NCBI GenBank assembly: GCA_027924585.1
Contig: BSBM01000994.1
Location: forward strand, 14,841,001 to 14,905,000
Source: Larix kaempferi
Lineage: Eukaryota; Streptophyta; Pinopsida; Pinales; Pinaceae
Direction: 5' to 3'
Length of the DNA: 64,000 nucleotides
Each line of letters starts with the position of its first letter. Position 1 is the stretch's first letter. Shown in pieces: positions 21,922 through 33,143 of this stretch. Made by a program: the position numbers and the translations under genes. A model generated the notes under the pieces. The model ran no database searches. It saw only the letters and a program-made list of their open reading frames with translations, and was not told the origin of the DNA.

Positions 21922-22113
21922 CATTCACCTATCCGGGATCGATATAAAATCCATGGATAGGTGTATAGAGGGCTGTTTAAGTTTTTCAACTCTATAAGCA
22001 AGAAAACACCGCCGAGCATAGACCAATCCGGGCTCGATATAAAATCCACAGATAGGTGTATGGAGTTTTCTTCTAGGTTTTTTAGAATCCTTAAATATGA
22101 AAATACCGTGGAG
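21922..22113. repeat. Two 95-bp direct repeats in element C
   Basis: Units at 21922-22016 and 22017-22113 share CGATATAAAATCCA and GATAGGTGTAT. Parts of a third degenerate unit precede them. Confidence 0.65.
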
Positions 22114-23400
22114 CATGCTTTTTTTCTTTGTCAAGCTCATTAAAAAATGAAAAAGGAAAGCTAAGGGAAGAATGTTAAAATATCTTTCAATATGATGGCA
22201 GCAAGTCAACTATCTCCTTGAACAAAGCACCTGTTTTGAGTCTATCAAATAGGTTGGGTTCTAGTGTTGGCCTTAGGGTAAACTTGATCTCAGAGTTCTT
22301 ACTCCTCCATTTGGTTAGTCTTCCAATCATATGGAGAATTTGTTAATGTCTCCTACATTGCAAACTTGCGTCGTGGTCCCTTTGTGTTCAAAGATGCCTA
22401 AGTCACTCTTGTGTCGTGCTTATTGTTCAAGGATATAACCTGTGTCGGCCATTCTACAATTTTCTTGACCTCATGTGTCGGCCATTCCTTGGTGTCAGTA
22501 TGTTTCATCATGTGTTCAGTCCTACTACAAATCAGCTCATACCGATTGAGTGTCCCTCGTGCTTGATGATGGAGGATGCATTAAGGTCTCCCTTCCAATG
22601 GACTTCTTCCCATCGAATTCAACTCATTGTACTCTAGGAATGAGGTTTAGAGATTCGGTTAGTACCTTGGGGATTGCAGTCATTAGTGGCAGTTTCCCTC
22701 GCTATTGGATAGATGAGAATACATCAATGTCTCCTATCCGATGGATTCTTCAAGTGTTCGACAGCAAGACCATCTATTCGCACTTGCTTAAATGTACTAG
22801 GTACCTTGGGTTCCATTTTCATTATTGGTGGACACCCTCGCATTTGTTAATGGTATACATCAATGACCGGTAATCAAACGATACCTCCCATGTTCGACAA
22901 CAACTCATTTATTCGCATGGATAGGTTTGTACCTTGGGTTGTTTTTGGATGAAGACCTTGGGATCCTCGATAGCATTACCTCATTTATGTTATTGCCTAA
23001 GTTGCACAAGATTGAGCCACACTCTTTTTTTGGGCTCTTGATGAGACATAGATCCAGCTTGTTCTCTATGGATATGTTCTCCAGTTTTGACATAGATCCA
23101 CCTTGTATTTATGTGGCTATGTTTACACTTATGTTCCTCATGGATCCACGCTTGTATTTTTAGTGGCCATGATATACGCATCAGTATTTTGGATCATTAT
23201 TGTATCCTCTTGGAGGTCATGTTCCACCATTTGAACATGGATAGTTACCTCAAGGATAAGTTTGTCTGACATTGCCTTTGCTTTCAGGTACTTCATTTGA
23301 GATTATGATTCTTGGTTTCTCTATTCCTCCATGATTCAACACTTTGTTATTTATAATCTATTTTTTCCATAATTTCCCGCACTCCCTCTGACCTCATACA

Positions 23401-23412
23401 TTAGGGGGCATC
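23401..23412 (+). other. Polypurine tract of element C
   Basis: TTAGGGGGCATC directly before TGTTATAGG, typical for gypsy-type elements. Confidence 0.8.
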
Positions 23413-24507
23413 TGTTATAGGTTGAAATGACACCTCTCCGTCCATGATGACACTTGCTTCCCTTGGCCGCATGACGACATTTCTTTAGATCAAGTTTCAG
23501 TCACACAACATGACATTTGTGGATGGAGGAGACATTTAGGACACCAAAAATGGTTGAAATTACCTCATTCTTGACCCATTTGATGTATATGACCCTTAGG
23601 AACATTTTTCCAGACCAAACCATCTCCTGAAAATGAGCAAAAAAGCATGTTTTTGGCCATTTTTTAACATGAGCGCTGGTACACAGGCATGATAGTAGTG
23701 TGTGTACCCTACTCTAGTGTACAATAGTAGCACTCAAACCTTCTGAGTGCTACTCCACTATTGAAATAGTAGCACTCAACCCTTCCTGTATGCTACTCCA
23801 CTTTGAAATAGTAGCGTACACCCCTGTTTTGGTCAAAATCTCGAAATTTTTGGAAGTTAAGTTGGTTGGGGAACCTCCTACTCGGTTATAACTTCTTTTC
23901 CTCTCCTTCACTAATTATATAAGGAGGGTAGAAGGGCCATGTTAAGGGACTAAGCCCAATTGCAAAGTTATGTTGGAGGAATGGAGACCCTCATCCCCCT
24001 CTCTTGTGCTTAGTTTTGGTAAACCCTAGCACAGTTGATTAGAGGCTAGAATCCTTGGAGAATAGAAGCAGGAGACCTTAAATCTAGGTTTCGTGAAGTC
24101 CCAAGCTTGAAGGAAGGTATAACTTTATGTACTTGCTTTCATTCATCAATAAAGATTGGACGTTCTTCTCTTTCCAAATATGACCTATTAATGTGTCTCT
24201 GATTTGATTACTATTTAATTATAGTTTGATGTCTTGTTATGTCATGGATATCAGTCGTATATATGTAGTCAAATGTGTTTGAGAAAGGTATCAAGTTTTT
24301 TTGCAGGTCTGGGCATTGCGACACTAGATAAGCATTGAAGAGCGAGGGAGGCAAAGCTAGGATCAACCTTCTAAATGAGGTGCCTACATCTCTAAACCCT
24401 AATCTCTTCATTTATTTGTTGTACTTGCAGAATGCTTGTAAGTATATATTTATCACCGTAAGTTGGTAGTTTCTCCCCTGAACTATAGGTGCATTTTCCC
24501 CACAACA
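23413..24507 (+). repeat. Element C 3' LTR
   Basis: 1095 bp, aligned along its length with 10141-11234 and differing at scattered positions. It is followed by the duplication CAGAG (24508-24512), after which element B gag resumes. Confidence 0.93.
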
Positions 24508-24512
24508 CAGAG

Positions 24513-25045
24513 GTCTCTACAGCGTGTTAAATGGAACTGAGGTCAAACCAAATGGTCCTATAGAAAAATCCATGTATCTAAACAAAATTGATGAAACAGT
24601 TGGATTGCTATTCCTCAGCATTTCCAAAGATCTACCTTTTCATCTCACTGGTCTGAAAACTCCCAAGGAGGTTTGGGAAAATCTTGAATCCATATTTGGG
24701 AAATAGGATGATTTATGAGGACATCAATTCAAAAATGAGTTCATATCATTGAGCCCCAACAATTTCGAAGCCATCACAGCTTTCTTCAAAAGGTTCAAGA
24801 ACTTGGTTATGTAACTAAAACTATGTGGAATTGAGAAAGAAGAAAACAGCTGATTCTTGCTATTCTTTCAAAATTGGGACCAGACTATTTTGTGTTTGTT
24901 TCCACCTTCCAAATTGCGAATCTTTCCATCCCAAACTGGAAAATTACCACTCTAAACGTATTCATCGTCCCTCTCACAAAGGAGTGGGACAAATTGGTGC
25001 ATATGGGAGTAAGAAAATAAAAGAGGGATCAAGCTCTTGCTATAG
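24513..25045 (+). pseudogene. Element B gag, 3' part
   Basis: Resumes the frame cut at 10135. GLYSVLNGTEVKP and KTPKEVWENLESIFGK are conserved copia gag segments. After a TAG the next segment reads HQFKNEFISLSPNNFE, matching element A gag. More stops and frame changes follow (24720-25030). A basic end (KKIKEGSSSCYRR) is cut by element E at 25050. Confidence 0.82.
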
Positions 25046-25050
25046 GAGAT
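25046..25050. other. Target site duplication of element E, left copy
   Basis: GGAGA here and GGAGA at 32289-32293 flank element E exactly. Confidence 0.92.
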
Positions 25051-25363
25051 GTTAAATTTTTAGAATTTAATTCAATCTAATCTAGGATCTTAACTGAGAG
25101 AACAACATGTACAGCATATCTACAGCATATCAATCATGGAGACAATAATGAAAGCACACAAGAGACACAAAGATTTACTTGGGGAAAACCATAAAGGTGA
25201 AAAACCCCAATAACTTCCTCAGAGATAGATAGAGAAATGATACAACCCAACCATAAGAGATAGACATATCCTAGTAGTAGATCCTCCTCCTCCATAAGTG
25301 TGCCACTCCTCCTTGAGTGCATAAGTGAGAAGTGAGTGATCAAATAGAGTGCCTCCCGGACTC

Positions 25364-25371
25364 TATTTATA
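25364..25371 (-). promoter_or_regulatory. TATA box of the E/F/G LTR
   Basis: TATAAATA on the minus strand, conserved at 31952-31959 in the other E LTR and at 50850-50857 (plus) in element G. Confidence 0.6.
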
Positions 25372-25440
25372 CTTGACTTGACTTTCCTTTTACATAAATC
25401 ATGTAGGCTCGAACTTAACCACATAACATAATGCTGACTG

Positions 25441-25570
25441 GGCCGACCCCCAATACGGTGGTCTAATAACCCTTTGACCCACATGGACGACCCTCAATAG
25501 GGTGGTATAATAACCCTTTGACCCACATGACTTATACAGGGCCGACCCCAACAAGGTGGTCTAATAACCC
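25441..25570. repeat. LTR-internal repeats of about 50 bp
   Basis: Three units with GGCCGACCCC, a short variable spacer, GGTGGTCTAATAACCC and a linker (about 25441, 25486, 25540). Corresponding repeats lie in the other E LTR and in F and G, with unit loss and divergence. They lie upstream of the TATA box in the direction of transcription, so they may be U3 control elements. Confidence 0.7.
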
Positions 25571-25700
25571 ATCAAGTATAAGTTACGACATTTACAATAT
25601 AAATGACGACACTTCCGTATAGAGGAATAATGCCATCTCTATAGGAGTACATACAACATACATATATGAAATATATTCCGAAGTTACATATACATCAACA

Positions 25701-25716
25701 CTCCCTCTTAACTAGG
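25701..25716 (-). other. Polypurine tract of element E
   Basis: Minus strand CCTAGTTAAGAGGGAG immediately before the LTR start TGTTGATG. The same sequence with one change is in F (40844-40859). Confidence 0.85.
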
Positions 25717-25959
25717 AAGGTATTTCTTAGCATAGGTCTTCTAGCACAAGTCATCTTCTCTGGATCATCGTCACTGGATAATCATCATCGAGTCATCATC
25801 ATCGCCACTGTTGTTGCTATCTCAATCAATCTTTGAATCTACTCATCATAGGAATTTCTACAGAGCCAGTCATTTTTCATACTAGATGTAGGCCCACCAC
25901 CTGCAGGTCTTCGTCATCACTAGCCATACTGTAGAATCCTCAGGACTTATTACGTGCGT

Positions 25960-26605
25960 CACAAAACCTGGCTGCAGCATCCTAAGCTATTACGAGCACA
26001 CAGCTCTACCTGTAGGATCTCCCAGGAGCACATTACATGTGACCCATCACAAAACCTAGCTGAAGCATGCCAGGTTGTTACGAGCACACGACTCTACCTG
26101 TCGGATCTCCCAAGAGCACATTACATGTGATCTCACCACAAAACCTGGCTGAAGCATCCCAGGCTGTTACGAGCACATGGCTCTACCTGTCGGATCTCCC
26201 AAGAGCACATTACATGTGGTCCACCACAAAACCTGGCTGAAGCATCTGAGGCCTTTTTCATCCTGTCTAGATCTCCCAGGAGCAAATTACATGTGGTCAT
26301 GGCAAAACCTAGTTGAAGCATCTGAGGCCTTTTTCATCCTATCCAGATCTCCCAGGAGCAAATTACATGCCATAAGACAAAACCTCGAAAGAGAATTTGC
26401 CAGATATCCCAGGGAACTGAATTACATGCCATAAGAAAAACCTTGAAAGACTACCTGCAAATCTCGCAGGGCCAAATTATATGTCCTCCCAGAGCAAAAC
26501 CTCAAAAGAGCATTTGCCAGATATCCCAGGGCACCAAATTACATGCCATAGGCAAAACCTCGAAAGACTATATGCAAATTTCCTAGGGCAACGAATTATA
26601 TGCTC
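25960..26605. repeat. Tandem array of 57-89 bp units in element E
   Basis: About nine units begin with CAAAACCT and contain a GATCTCCCAGGAGCA-like core and TTACATG. Unit starts are near 25961, 26048, 26137, 26225, 26302, 26377, 26434, 26494 and 26552, so units shrink from about 88 to 58 bp along the array. F retains only one such unit (about 41085-41170). Confidence 0.8.
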
Positions 26606-26639
26606 ATCTGCACAACCTGTTCCACGGCCACAGAGTATC

Positions 26640-27215
26640 ATCTGATACTCATCATACATCATCTTGATGTACACATGATCACGCTGATCATCATCACTGC
26701 AACATCCTGCTGCATGTCATCTGGAGAAGCTCATCATCCAAGATCATCCTGATCATACAATGCATCCATCTGATGCACACCACGTATCTACTTGATACAT
26801 ATCATCATACATAGTGTATCCACCTGATACATAGATACATGATCCACACAATGTATCCATCAACATACATGATCTACCTTATCATACCTAATACATATCA
26901 ATATACATGATCTACTTGATCATACAATGTATCCACCTGATACATATACAGATATATGGTCCAAGCATCCAACATGATGCATATACAAAATACATACACA
27001 TGATCCAACCGATCATATCCAACATCAAACATGATGCGTACATACATATAAATGATCCAACTGATCATATCCAGCATCCAACATGATGCGTACATACATG
27101 TAAATGATCCAACTGATCATATCCAACATCCAACATGATGCATACATATATACATATAAATGATCCAACTGATCATATCCAAGCAGAAACCAGAACATCA
27201 TCCTGATGCTCATCA
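26640..27215. repeat. Hairpin array of element E
   Basis: Series of short inverted repeats such as TGATCCAACTGATCA, GCATCCAACATGATGC and ATGTATCCACCTGATACAT. The stems vary while the central bases stay similar. It is homologous, in antisense, to 55559-55980 of element G. Confidence 0.8.
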
Positions 27216-27289
27216 TCCAGCGCTTACATCCACAGCCATGTGAAGGATCCCCCTTCCAACATGCTTGGAATGGCTTCAGCAAATGTGTC

Positions 27290-28580
27290 CATCACTTCTT
27301 CTATGAAGTGTCCTCGATCTGAAGAACGCCAAGCCTCTCTCTGAAGTACTTGAACTTCACTCTGGCTAGTGGCTTCGTCAGCACATCTGCAATCTGCTCG
27401 TCCATCGCGACATACAGGAGCTTCACAGCTCCTCTCTGCACCATATCCCTGATATAGTGATATTTGATCTCTATGTGTTTCGACCTGTCATGAAACACTG
27501 GGTTCTCGGACAGCTTCACACAACTCTGGTTATCACAGAAGATACCAGTAGCATCCAACGGGAGATCAAATAACTCAAACAGTAGCTTCTGTAGCCATAC
27601 TGCCTCACAACTAGCTGAACAAGCTGCAACATACTCTGCCTCAGCTGTACTCAGTGCTACTCAGGACTGCTTCCTGCTAAACCAAGAGATCACACCTGAT
27701 CCCATACTGAAGCAACAACCAGATGTTCTCTTCCTATCTGCAGCACTACCTGGCCAATCTGAATCAACATAACCCTATAGGTTAAACTTTGATTCGCTTC
27801 ATACTTGAGCCCATAATCCACTGTACCCTTCAGGTACCTCAGAACATGCTTTACAGCAACCAGGTGAACACTCCTTGGATTCGTCCGGAACTAGCTCAAT
27901 GTGTTCACCGCAAAGCAAATATCTGGTTTCATGTTCGTCAGGTACATCAAGGACCCAATCATCTGACGATACATAGTGATATCAAACGGCTCAGATGAAG
28001 CATCACATAGATGCTTCAGGTTCGATGCCATAGGTGTGATCATAGCCTTGCAGTCCATCATCCCAAACCTCTTTAGGATCTCTACTGCATACTTCCCTTG
28101 TCCAAGGAAGATTCCATCACTCTGCCACACCTCCATGCCAAAAACAAATAGTGCATCATCCCCAAGTTCCTCAACTTGAACTTGGCAGCAAGCTTTCGCT
28201 CCGTGTCGGCAATCAATCTATCTTCACCTGTAACAAATAGGTTATCTGCATACAAAAGTACTATCATTGGATTGCCTTCCTCAACCTTGTAGAAAAGGTT
28301 GGAATCCGCTTTATTCTTGGTAAAGCCAAAACTGGATAGAAAGCTGTCTATCCTACCATACCAAGTTCTGCACACATATATGACTACACCATGTTGTCTT
28401 GAAATCCATCTGGTGCATCTTCTATTTCATCACTTTTATATTTCTCTATGCTACCGTCTGCAGCATGCTTGATCTTGATAGATCCATATGGAAGTCACAA
28501 TAGACTTCCCTTCAGCTCTTGGGACTGCATCCCAAACATCATTCTTCATGATCGACGGATCATGGCATTCTTCCTATATC
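27290..28580 (-). pseudogene. Element E RT and RNase H remnant
   Basis: The RNase H end (27558-27301) has IFCDNQSCVKLSENPVFHD and HIEIKYHYIRDMVQRG. The middle (28136-27891) covers EILKRFGMMDCKAMITPMAS. The RT part (28375-28082) has WYGRIDSFLSSFGF and the catalytic box reading YADN where YVDD is expected, so activity is lost. The RT N-terminal half is mostly deleted: 28376-28580 retains only degraded pieces of the KHAADGSIEKYK and MKNDVWDAV regions. Confidence 0.85.
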
Positions 28581-28599
28581 CTGGGAACTTCAATATCTT

Positions 28600-30162
28600 C
28601 AATAGATAATTTTGTTGCTGAACAAATGTTGTAGTTATTCTTTTGTAGGTGATGGCATACGATCTTTCCTACACAACAAGTTAAATTGCATGATTAGAAA
28701 ACATCTCATAGTTTTCAGAACAAATTCTTACACATAAAGAAATATGTCATACAGTCATGCAATTGTCTTAGCCAATGCTTCAATACAACATTTATCCATA
28801 TCTCGTAACTTTCTAGATTCCTTCCAATCTCTACCAGAACATTGTTAAGAGTGTGCACAACTCCCAACATGTCAGCAAAGAGGTTTCATTCTAGATAAGT
28901 AGCAATGGAATGTTGTACAGTGCCATAGGCCACTTCCCATCCATATTAGTAGTATACTATTCATCAATGCAATTATTCTAATATGCATAATACACAACCT
29001 AATTCTAGGAACATCAATATATACATTATTGAACAATATTATGACAATTCAAATACTTATCATTGTTTGTTCATTGGGTGGACTCCCTCTGATTCTGTGC
29101 TTCCTTGCAGGAGCTACTGGAGTCCTAATCTGAAGTAGCTTCTTCTACACCTTTTTGATGTGGAATGTAGAGAGATGGTCAACTCCCTCTGTATATCTGC
29201 ATCCTTGCAGAAACCACTGGAGTGTACTCCCTCTAGATCTTTGCTTCCTGGATTACTTGTCCTTGAACTTATATTCATTCTTGATCCCTATGCATGCTTG
29301 TTAGTATCACCATTGTCTTATCCTCTAGGTCTCATACGTAATCAAACATTCATTAGTATAATCACAATAATCTCAAGCATGTATAGTCAGGATCATTTCA
29401 AACACAGATAATAAACATTAGTGTTCAAGGTTTCAGGGAAGTCTTCTTTTACTCATGCATATTCTTATTTGATCATAGGACTCTTTTGGTTAGTTAAATC
29501 ATCAATCAAAATAAGAGATATAATATGCATAAAATCCGTGATTACTCAAACCTATACCTTCATGCTTCTTCTAGTTAGTCATATCATCAATTACAATATG
29601 CATACAACCATGACTATTCAAACCTATGACTTCATGAATAATCATTATCAACAACAGTATAAGATCCTAACACAAGGTAGGATTCTATCTTGATATAGGA
29701 AAAACATATCTGGATTAGCATGCTAGCTAGTTATGTCTAACATACTCACATGATGTCTTCTTGTTCTTCTTCAATGACTTGTGCTAGTAACTTGTATATC
29801 TCATAGGTTAACCATTATAAAACCAAGTTATACATACGTCGTAAATGGATCTTCTATGAGATCCATGACAATGGATGAATCTTTGTCCTCATGTCATCAT
29901 GATCATATGTTCTTGAACCAGAACATGATTTTTCTTTCTTGGTGTACCTTTCATGTTAGTAGGCAACATAAACCTCATACAACACCATAATGCATTAGTA
30001 CAATCATAAGTGTCAACACCCTAATCAATGAATATTTTCTATCGTGCATTCATAATTTTATTAAGGTGATATGACAAGTATAAAATCAAGATTGTACTAA
30101 CTGTAATAACATGAAGACAAACATACCATAAACTTAATCATGAACAAATCTCAAAACATACC
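28600..30162 (-). other. Element E non-coding block replacing PR and INT
   Basis: An AT-rich stretch between the gag remnant and RT without protease or integrase motifs. It aligns with about 43870-45235 of F and 52567-53975 of G. In sense orientation it starts with the donor-like GAG|GTATGT (30157-30165) and has further GTATGT sites near 29831 and 29741. The site near 29703 has lost its GT (CAG|ATATGT). Confidence 0.75.
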
Positions 30163-30290
30163 TCGATGAGTTATACATGTCGAGATCGCTTGTAATCTTC
30201 TTATGTAAGGCCTTAGCCTCATCTCCCTCTGAAACAAGAACTTCGTCACTTATGCAGGTGACCAATCCATCTTCTTCTAGGATTAACCCA
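30163..30290 (-). pseudogene. Element E gag remnant
   Basis: Sense translation gives DLHISDEVLVSEGDEAKALHK-like sequence, corresponding to the segment near codon 30 of element G gag. It is joined almost directly to the end of gag, so about 450 bp of gag is missing. F carries the same deletion. Confidence 0.7.
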
Positions 30291-31625
30291 ATCCACTTGA
30301 TTTGCAAGAACTGGATCTAGAGCTGGATTAAGGTTTGTCAGAGAAACCCCAAAAATTCAAACTTTGAATTTCAAAATTCTGAAAGGATAGAAATATGCGC
30401 CTTGATGAGCTGATCACACTGGTATGCTTTGAATTTGAAAACTGCAAAGTTTCACTCAATTTTTTCTTTGAAACTTCCAGATTCATTGGACATGACCTCG
30501 AACTGGGGTTTGATGAAGCCCACTCTTCTTCCCTATCAAAAGGTTTGATCCAAAGCTCTAAGCTTCTATTTTTATGAGGAGCTTCCAGACGTGGTCACAA
30601 ATTTCAAAAATTCCCATTTTTGCAGAAGCCCTAATTTTCCACTTTTCTGATCAAAGTCCTGAACTAGGGTCTGATAAAGCCCGGCATTCTGCCCATCCAA
30701 AAATTCTGATCTTGGTCTCTAAATTTCGGTTTTGATGAGTAGCATCCAGCCATGGTCTCTGATTACAAAAATTCCAACTTTTTCCAAAGCCCTAAATTCC
30801 GGAAGCCATGAATGAAGGTACTCAAAAATAATTTTGTTTTGACATAAATATGTGCCTGATTGTTTCTGGTGTAACTCCAAACTTTTCACTCCATACGGTC
30901 TGAAAAATCTTTCTAAGATAGCTCGACATGTTGTCTTTCCATCCTGATAGGTCTGACCTCAATTGGATTCTCTGAGAGAGAGTTATGCCAAGTGTCGCAA
31001 CGTGACCTGTTTATGGGATAATACAGGAGAGCGAAATTGTACGGTGTGCCACGTGTCACTGCTTCAACTTCGGCCTCTCAAACATTTTTTTTAGATATCC
31101 CGACCTATTTTCTTTCCATCTTGATAGGTATGAACTCAATTGAACTCTCTGAGAGAGAGTTCTGTCAAGTGTCACAACGTGACCTATTTATGGGATAATA
31201 CAGGAGAGCGAACTTGTACGGCATGCCACGTGTCACTGGTTCAACTTCGGCCTCTGAAATTTTTTTTTGTGATATTACAGTCCGTGTACTACTTGTCATT
31301 TTTTACGAAATTTTATTTGGAGCTTCCTAGCCCAAGTTATGACCTTTTTCCCAAGGTCACCTGATTTTGACTCAGATCTGGAAGAGGCAGAAACCCTATA
31401 TTGTACAGATCAGAAATCACAAAGTACAATGAATTAGAGGTTTTCCTTTGGATACAAGGTACATGGGGATTTAATATTTGACCTGTAAAGGTTTTAGATC
31501 TGAAAACTTTGCCAAAACGGATTTATAGCGAAAGTGCTACGATGACTGGTTTTTGTTATATCAAGCCCTAGCATCGTAAGTGCAACAAGTGTCATACATG
31601 CCATATCATGCCTTCTTTCAGGCTA
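30291..31625 (-). other. Element E leader with a 180-bp duplication
   Basis: Non-coding leader between gag remnant and primer site. Segments starting near 30917 and 31097 are direct copies about 180 bp long, each with TGATAGGT, CTCTGAGAGAGAGTT, CAACGTGACCT and GGGATAATACAGGAGAGCGAA. Element F has one copy (about 45960-46130). Confidence 0.75.
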
Positions 31626-31637
31626 GCTTTGATACCA
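31626..31637 (-). other. Primer binding site of element E
   Basis: Minus strand TGGTATCAAAGC, next to the 5' LTR, complementary with one difference to initiator tRNA-Met. Confidence 0.88.
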
Positions 31638-32288
31638 TGTTCAATTTTCAGAATTTAATTCAATCTAATCTAGGATCTTAACTGAGAGAACAACATGTAC
31701 ATCATATCTACAACATATCAATCATGGAGACAATAATGCAAGCACACAAGAGACACAAAGATTTACGTGGGGAAAACCATAAAGGTGAAAAATCCCAATA
31801 ACTTCCTCAGAGATAGATAGAGCAATGATACAACCCAACCATAAGAGATAGACATATCCTAGCAGCAGATCCTCCTCCTCCATAAGTGCACCACTCCTCC
31901 TTGAGTGCATGAGTGAGAAGTGAGTGATCAAATAGAGTGCCTCCCGCACTCTATTTATACTTGACTTGACTTGCCTTTTACATAAATCATGTAGGCTCGA
32001 ACTTAACCACATAACATAATGCTAACTAGGCCGACCCCCAATAGGGTGGTCTAATAACCCTTTGAACCACATGGTCGACCCCCAATAGGGTGGTCTAATA
32101 ACCATTTGACCCACATGACTTATACAGGGCCGACCCCAACAAGGTGGTCTAATAACCCATCAGGTATCAGATACGACATTTACAATATAAATGATGACAC
32201 TTCCGTATAGAGGAATAATGCCATCTCTATAGGAGTACATACAACATACATATATGAAATACATTCCGAAGTTACATATACATCAACA
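31638..32288 (-). repeat. Element E 5' LTR
   Basis: Runs TGTTCAATTTTC to TACATCAACA on the plus strand, 651 bp, and is followed by GGAGA. It matches the 25051-25700 LTR. Confidence 0.93.
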
Positions 32289-32293
32289 GGAGA

Positions 32294-33143
32294 AGGAAAG
32301 AATGTTAATGGAAAAGGGAAGCAGAAGGGTGAGGAAAATAAACCTTGCAAGTAGAAGTCAAGGGAGACTCCCAAGAATTGAGAAGGGACCTTGAATCAAA
32401 AGAGAGTAAAGCAAAACTAGAAAGAGAATACCAAATGTCCATACTGTAATAGAGGTTTTAATCCTGAAAGTGCTTGCATGAAGAAGACCATTGATCTCAT
32501 GGCCCAGCTTCTATAGAAAAACCATTTTCGAGTACCTGGAAATGCTATAAGAAAAGAATATGATCCTAAATCAGAGGACAAAGAGAGGTTTCATGTAGTC
32601 ATGGTTGGAACTTCGAAATAATCCTCCTTCATCATAGATTCTGGAGCATCCAGACAAATGTCTACTTCCAAGGATCTATTCTCTGAATTCGAACCCATTG
32701 TTGGGCCTTCTATTCTGATGGGATATAATTCTGAAGTTTCCTCAGAAGGTATTGGAAGGATCAATGTGGAACATGGAAACTTCAATGATGTACTCTCTGT
32801 GCCTACTTTTGCAGTTAACTTGCTTTTTGTTTACCAAATGACCCATACAAGAGTTCCCAAGAAGGTAATATTTACTCCTAATGCGGTTGAAATGCAAGAG
32901 ATCTCTTCTGGGAAGATCATTGCATAAGGAATTGCAGATCACCATTCTAAACTCTATGATTTTTCTCACCTCTTTCCTTACTCAAAACAAAGTGCACTTA
33001 TCACTCATGCAAATGAAGTTGGAAGAATTTGGCATGAGAGGTTTGGGCACATCAACTACAAATATTTCCAAGAAATGCACAATTAGAAAATTGTTGAAGG
33101 GCTTCCAAACATCATATTTGCTAAAGAAACCTATAAATGTTGT
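32294..33143 (+). pseudogene. Element B zinc knuckle, protease and pre-integrase region
   Basis: After element E the frame resumes with basic sequence and CPYCNRGFNPESACMKKTID, a zinc-knuckle-like stretch in the position of the element A knuckle. The protease site IIDSGASRQMST is intact, with the Asp codon at 32637-32639. GRINVEHGNFNDVLSVP and KKVIFTPNAVEM closely resemble element A. A TAA near 32925 and later stops break it. The pre-integrase zinc region (32990-33143) is degraded. Confidence 0.82.

Larger units (their letters stand above)
20668..23400 (+). other. Element C non-coding spacer
   Basis: About 2.7 kb between the last ORF and the polypurine tract, where an autonomous gypsy element would encode RT, RNase H and integrase. 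No such motif is visible in any frame. It contains the tandem repeats listed separately and repeated phrases such as GTGTCGGCCATTC and TACCTTGGG around 22440-22950. Confidence 0.7.
10141..24507 (+). mobile_element. Element C: large non-autonomous LTR retrotransposon
   Basis: LTRs of 1094 bp (10141-11234) and 1095 bp (23413-24507) with a perfect 5-bp duplication CAGAG. Internally it has a 2-kb leader, a gag-like ORF with two zinc-knuckle-like motifs, a retropepsin-like domain (interrupted by element D), a further unknown ORF and 2.7 kb of non-coding DNA with tandem repeats. I see no integrase, reverse transcriptase or RNase H. The polypurine tract TTAGGGGGCATC and protease style suggest a Ty3/gypsy relative. 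It fits the description of a LARD-type non-autonomous element. Confidence 0.88.
25051..25700 (-). repeat. Element E 3' LTR
   Basis: On the plus strand it runs TGTTAAATTTTT to TACATCAACA. A TATA box on the minus strand (TATAAATA) lies at 25364-25371. Repeats with GGCCGACCCC and GGTGGTCTAATAACCC lie at 25441-25570. Confidence 0.93.
25051..32288 (-). mobile_element. Element E: internally deleted Ty1/copia retrotransposon
   Basis: Minus-strand copy with LTRs 25051-25700 and 31638-32288 (650 and 651 bp), a perfect duplication GGAGA, a primer site and a polypurine tract. Internally, reading 5' to 3', it has a leader, a remnant of about 28 gag codons, a 1.5-kb block with no protease or integrase, a damaged RT-RNase H, a hairpin array and a tandem array. 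It shares this plan with F and G. The LTRs show about 15 differences over the first 370 aligned bases by eye. Confidence 0.93.

Noticed and set aside
25134-25484. Minus-strand frame of 116 codons, echoed at 31722-32012
   Set aside because: Both lie inside the two LTRs of element E. They resemble each other because the LTRs are duplicates, not because a protein is conserved.
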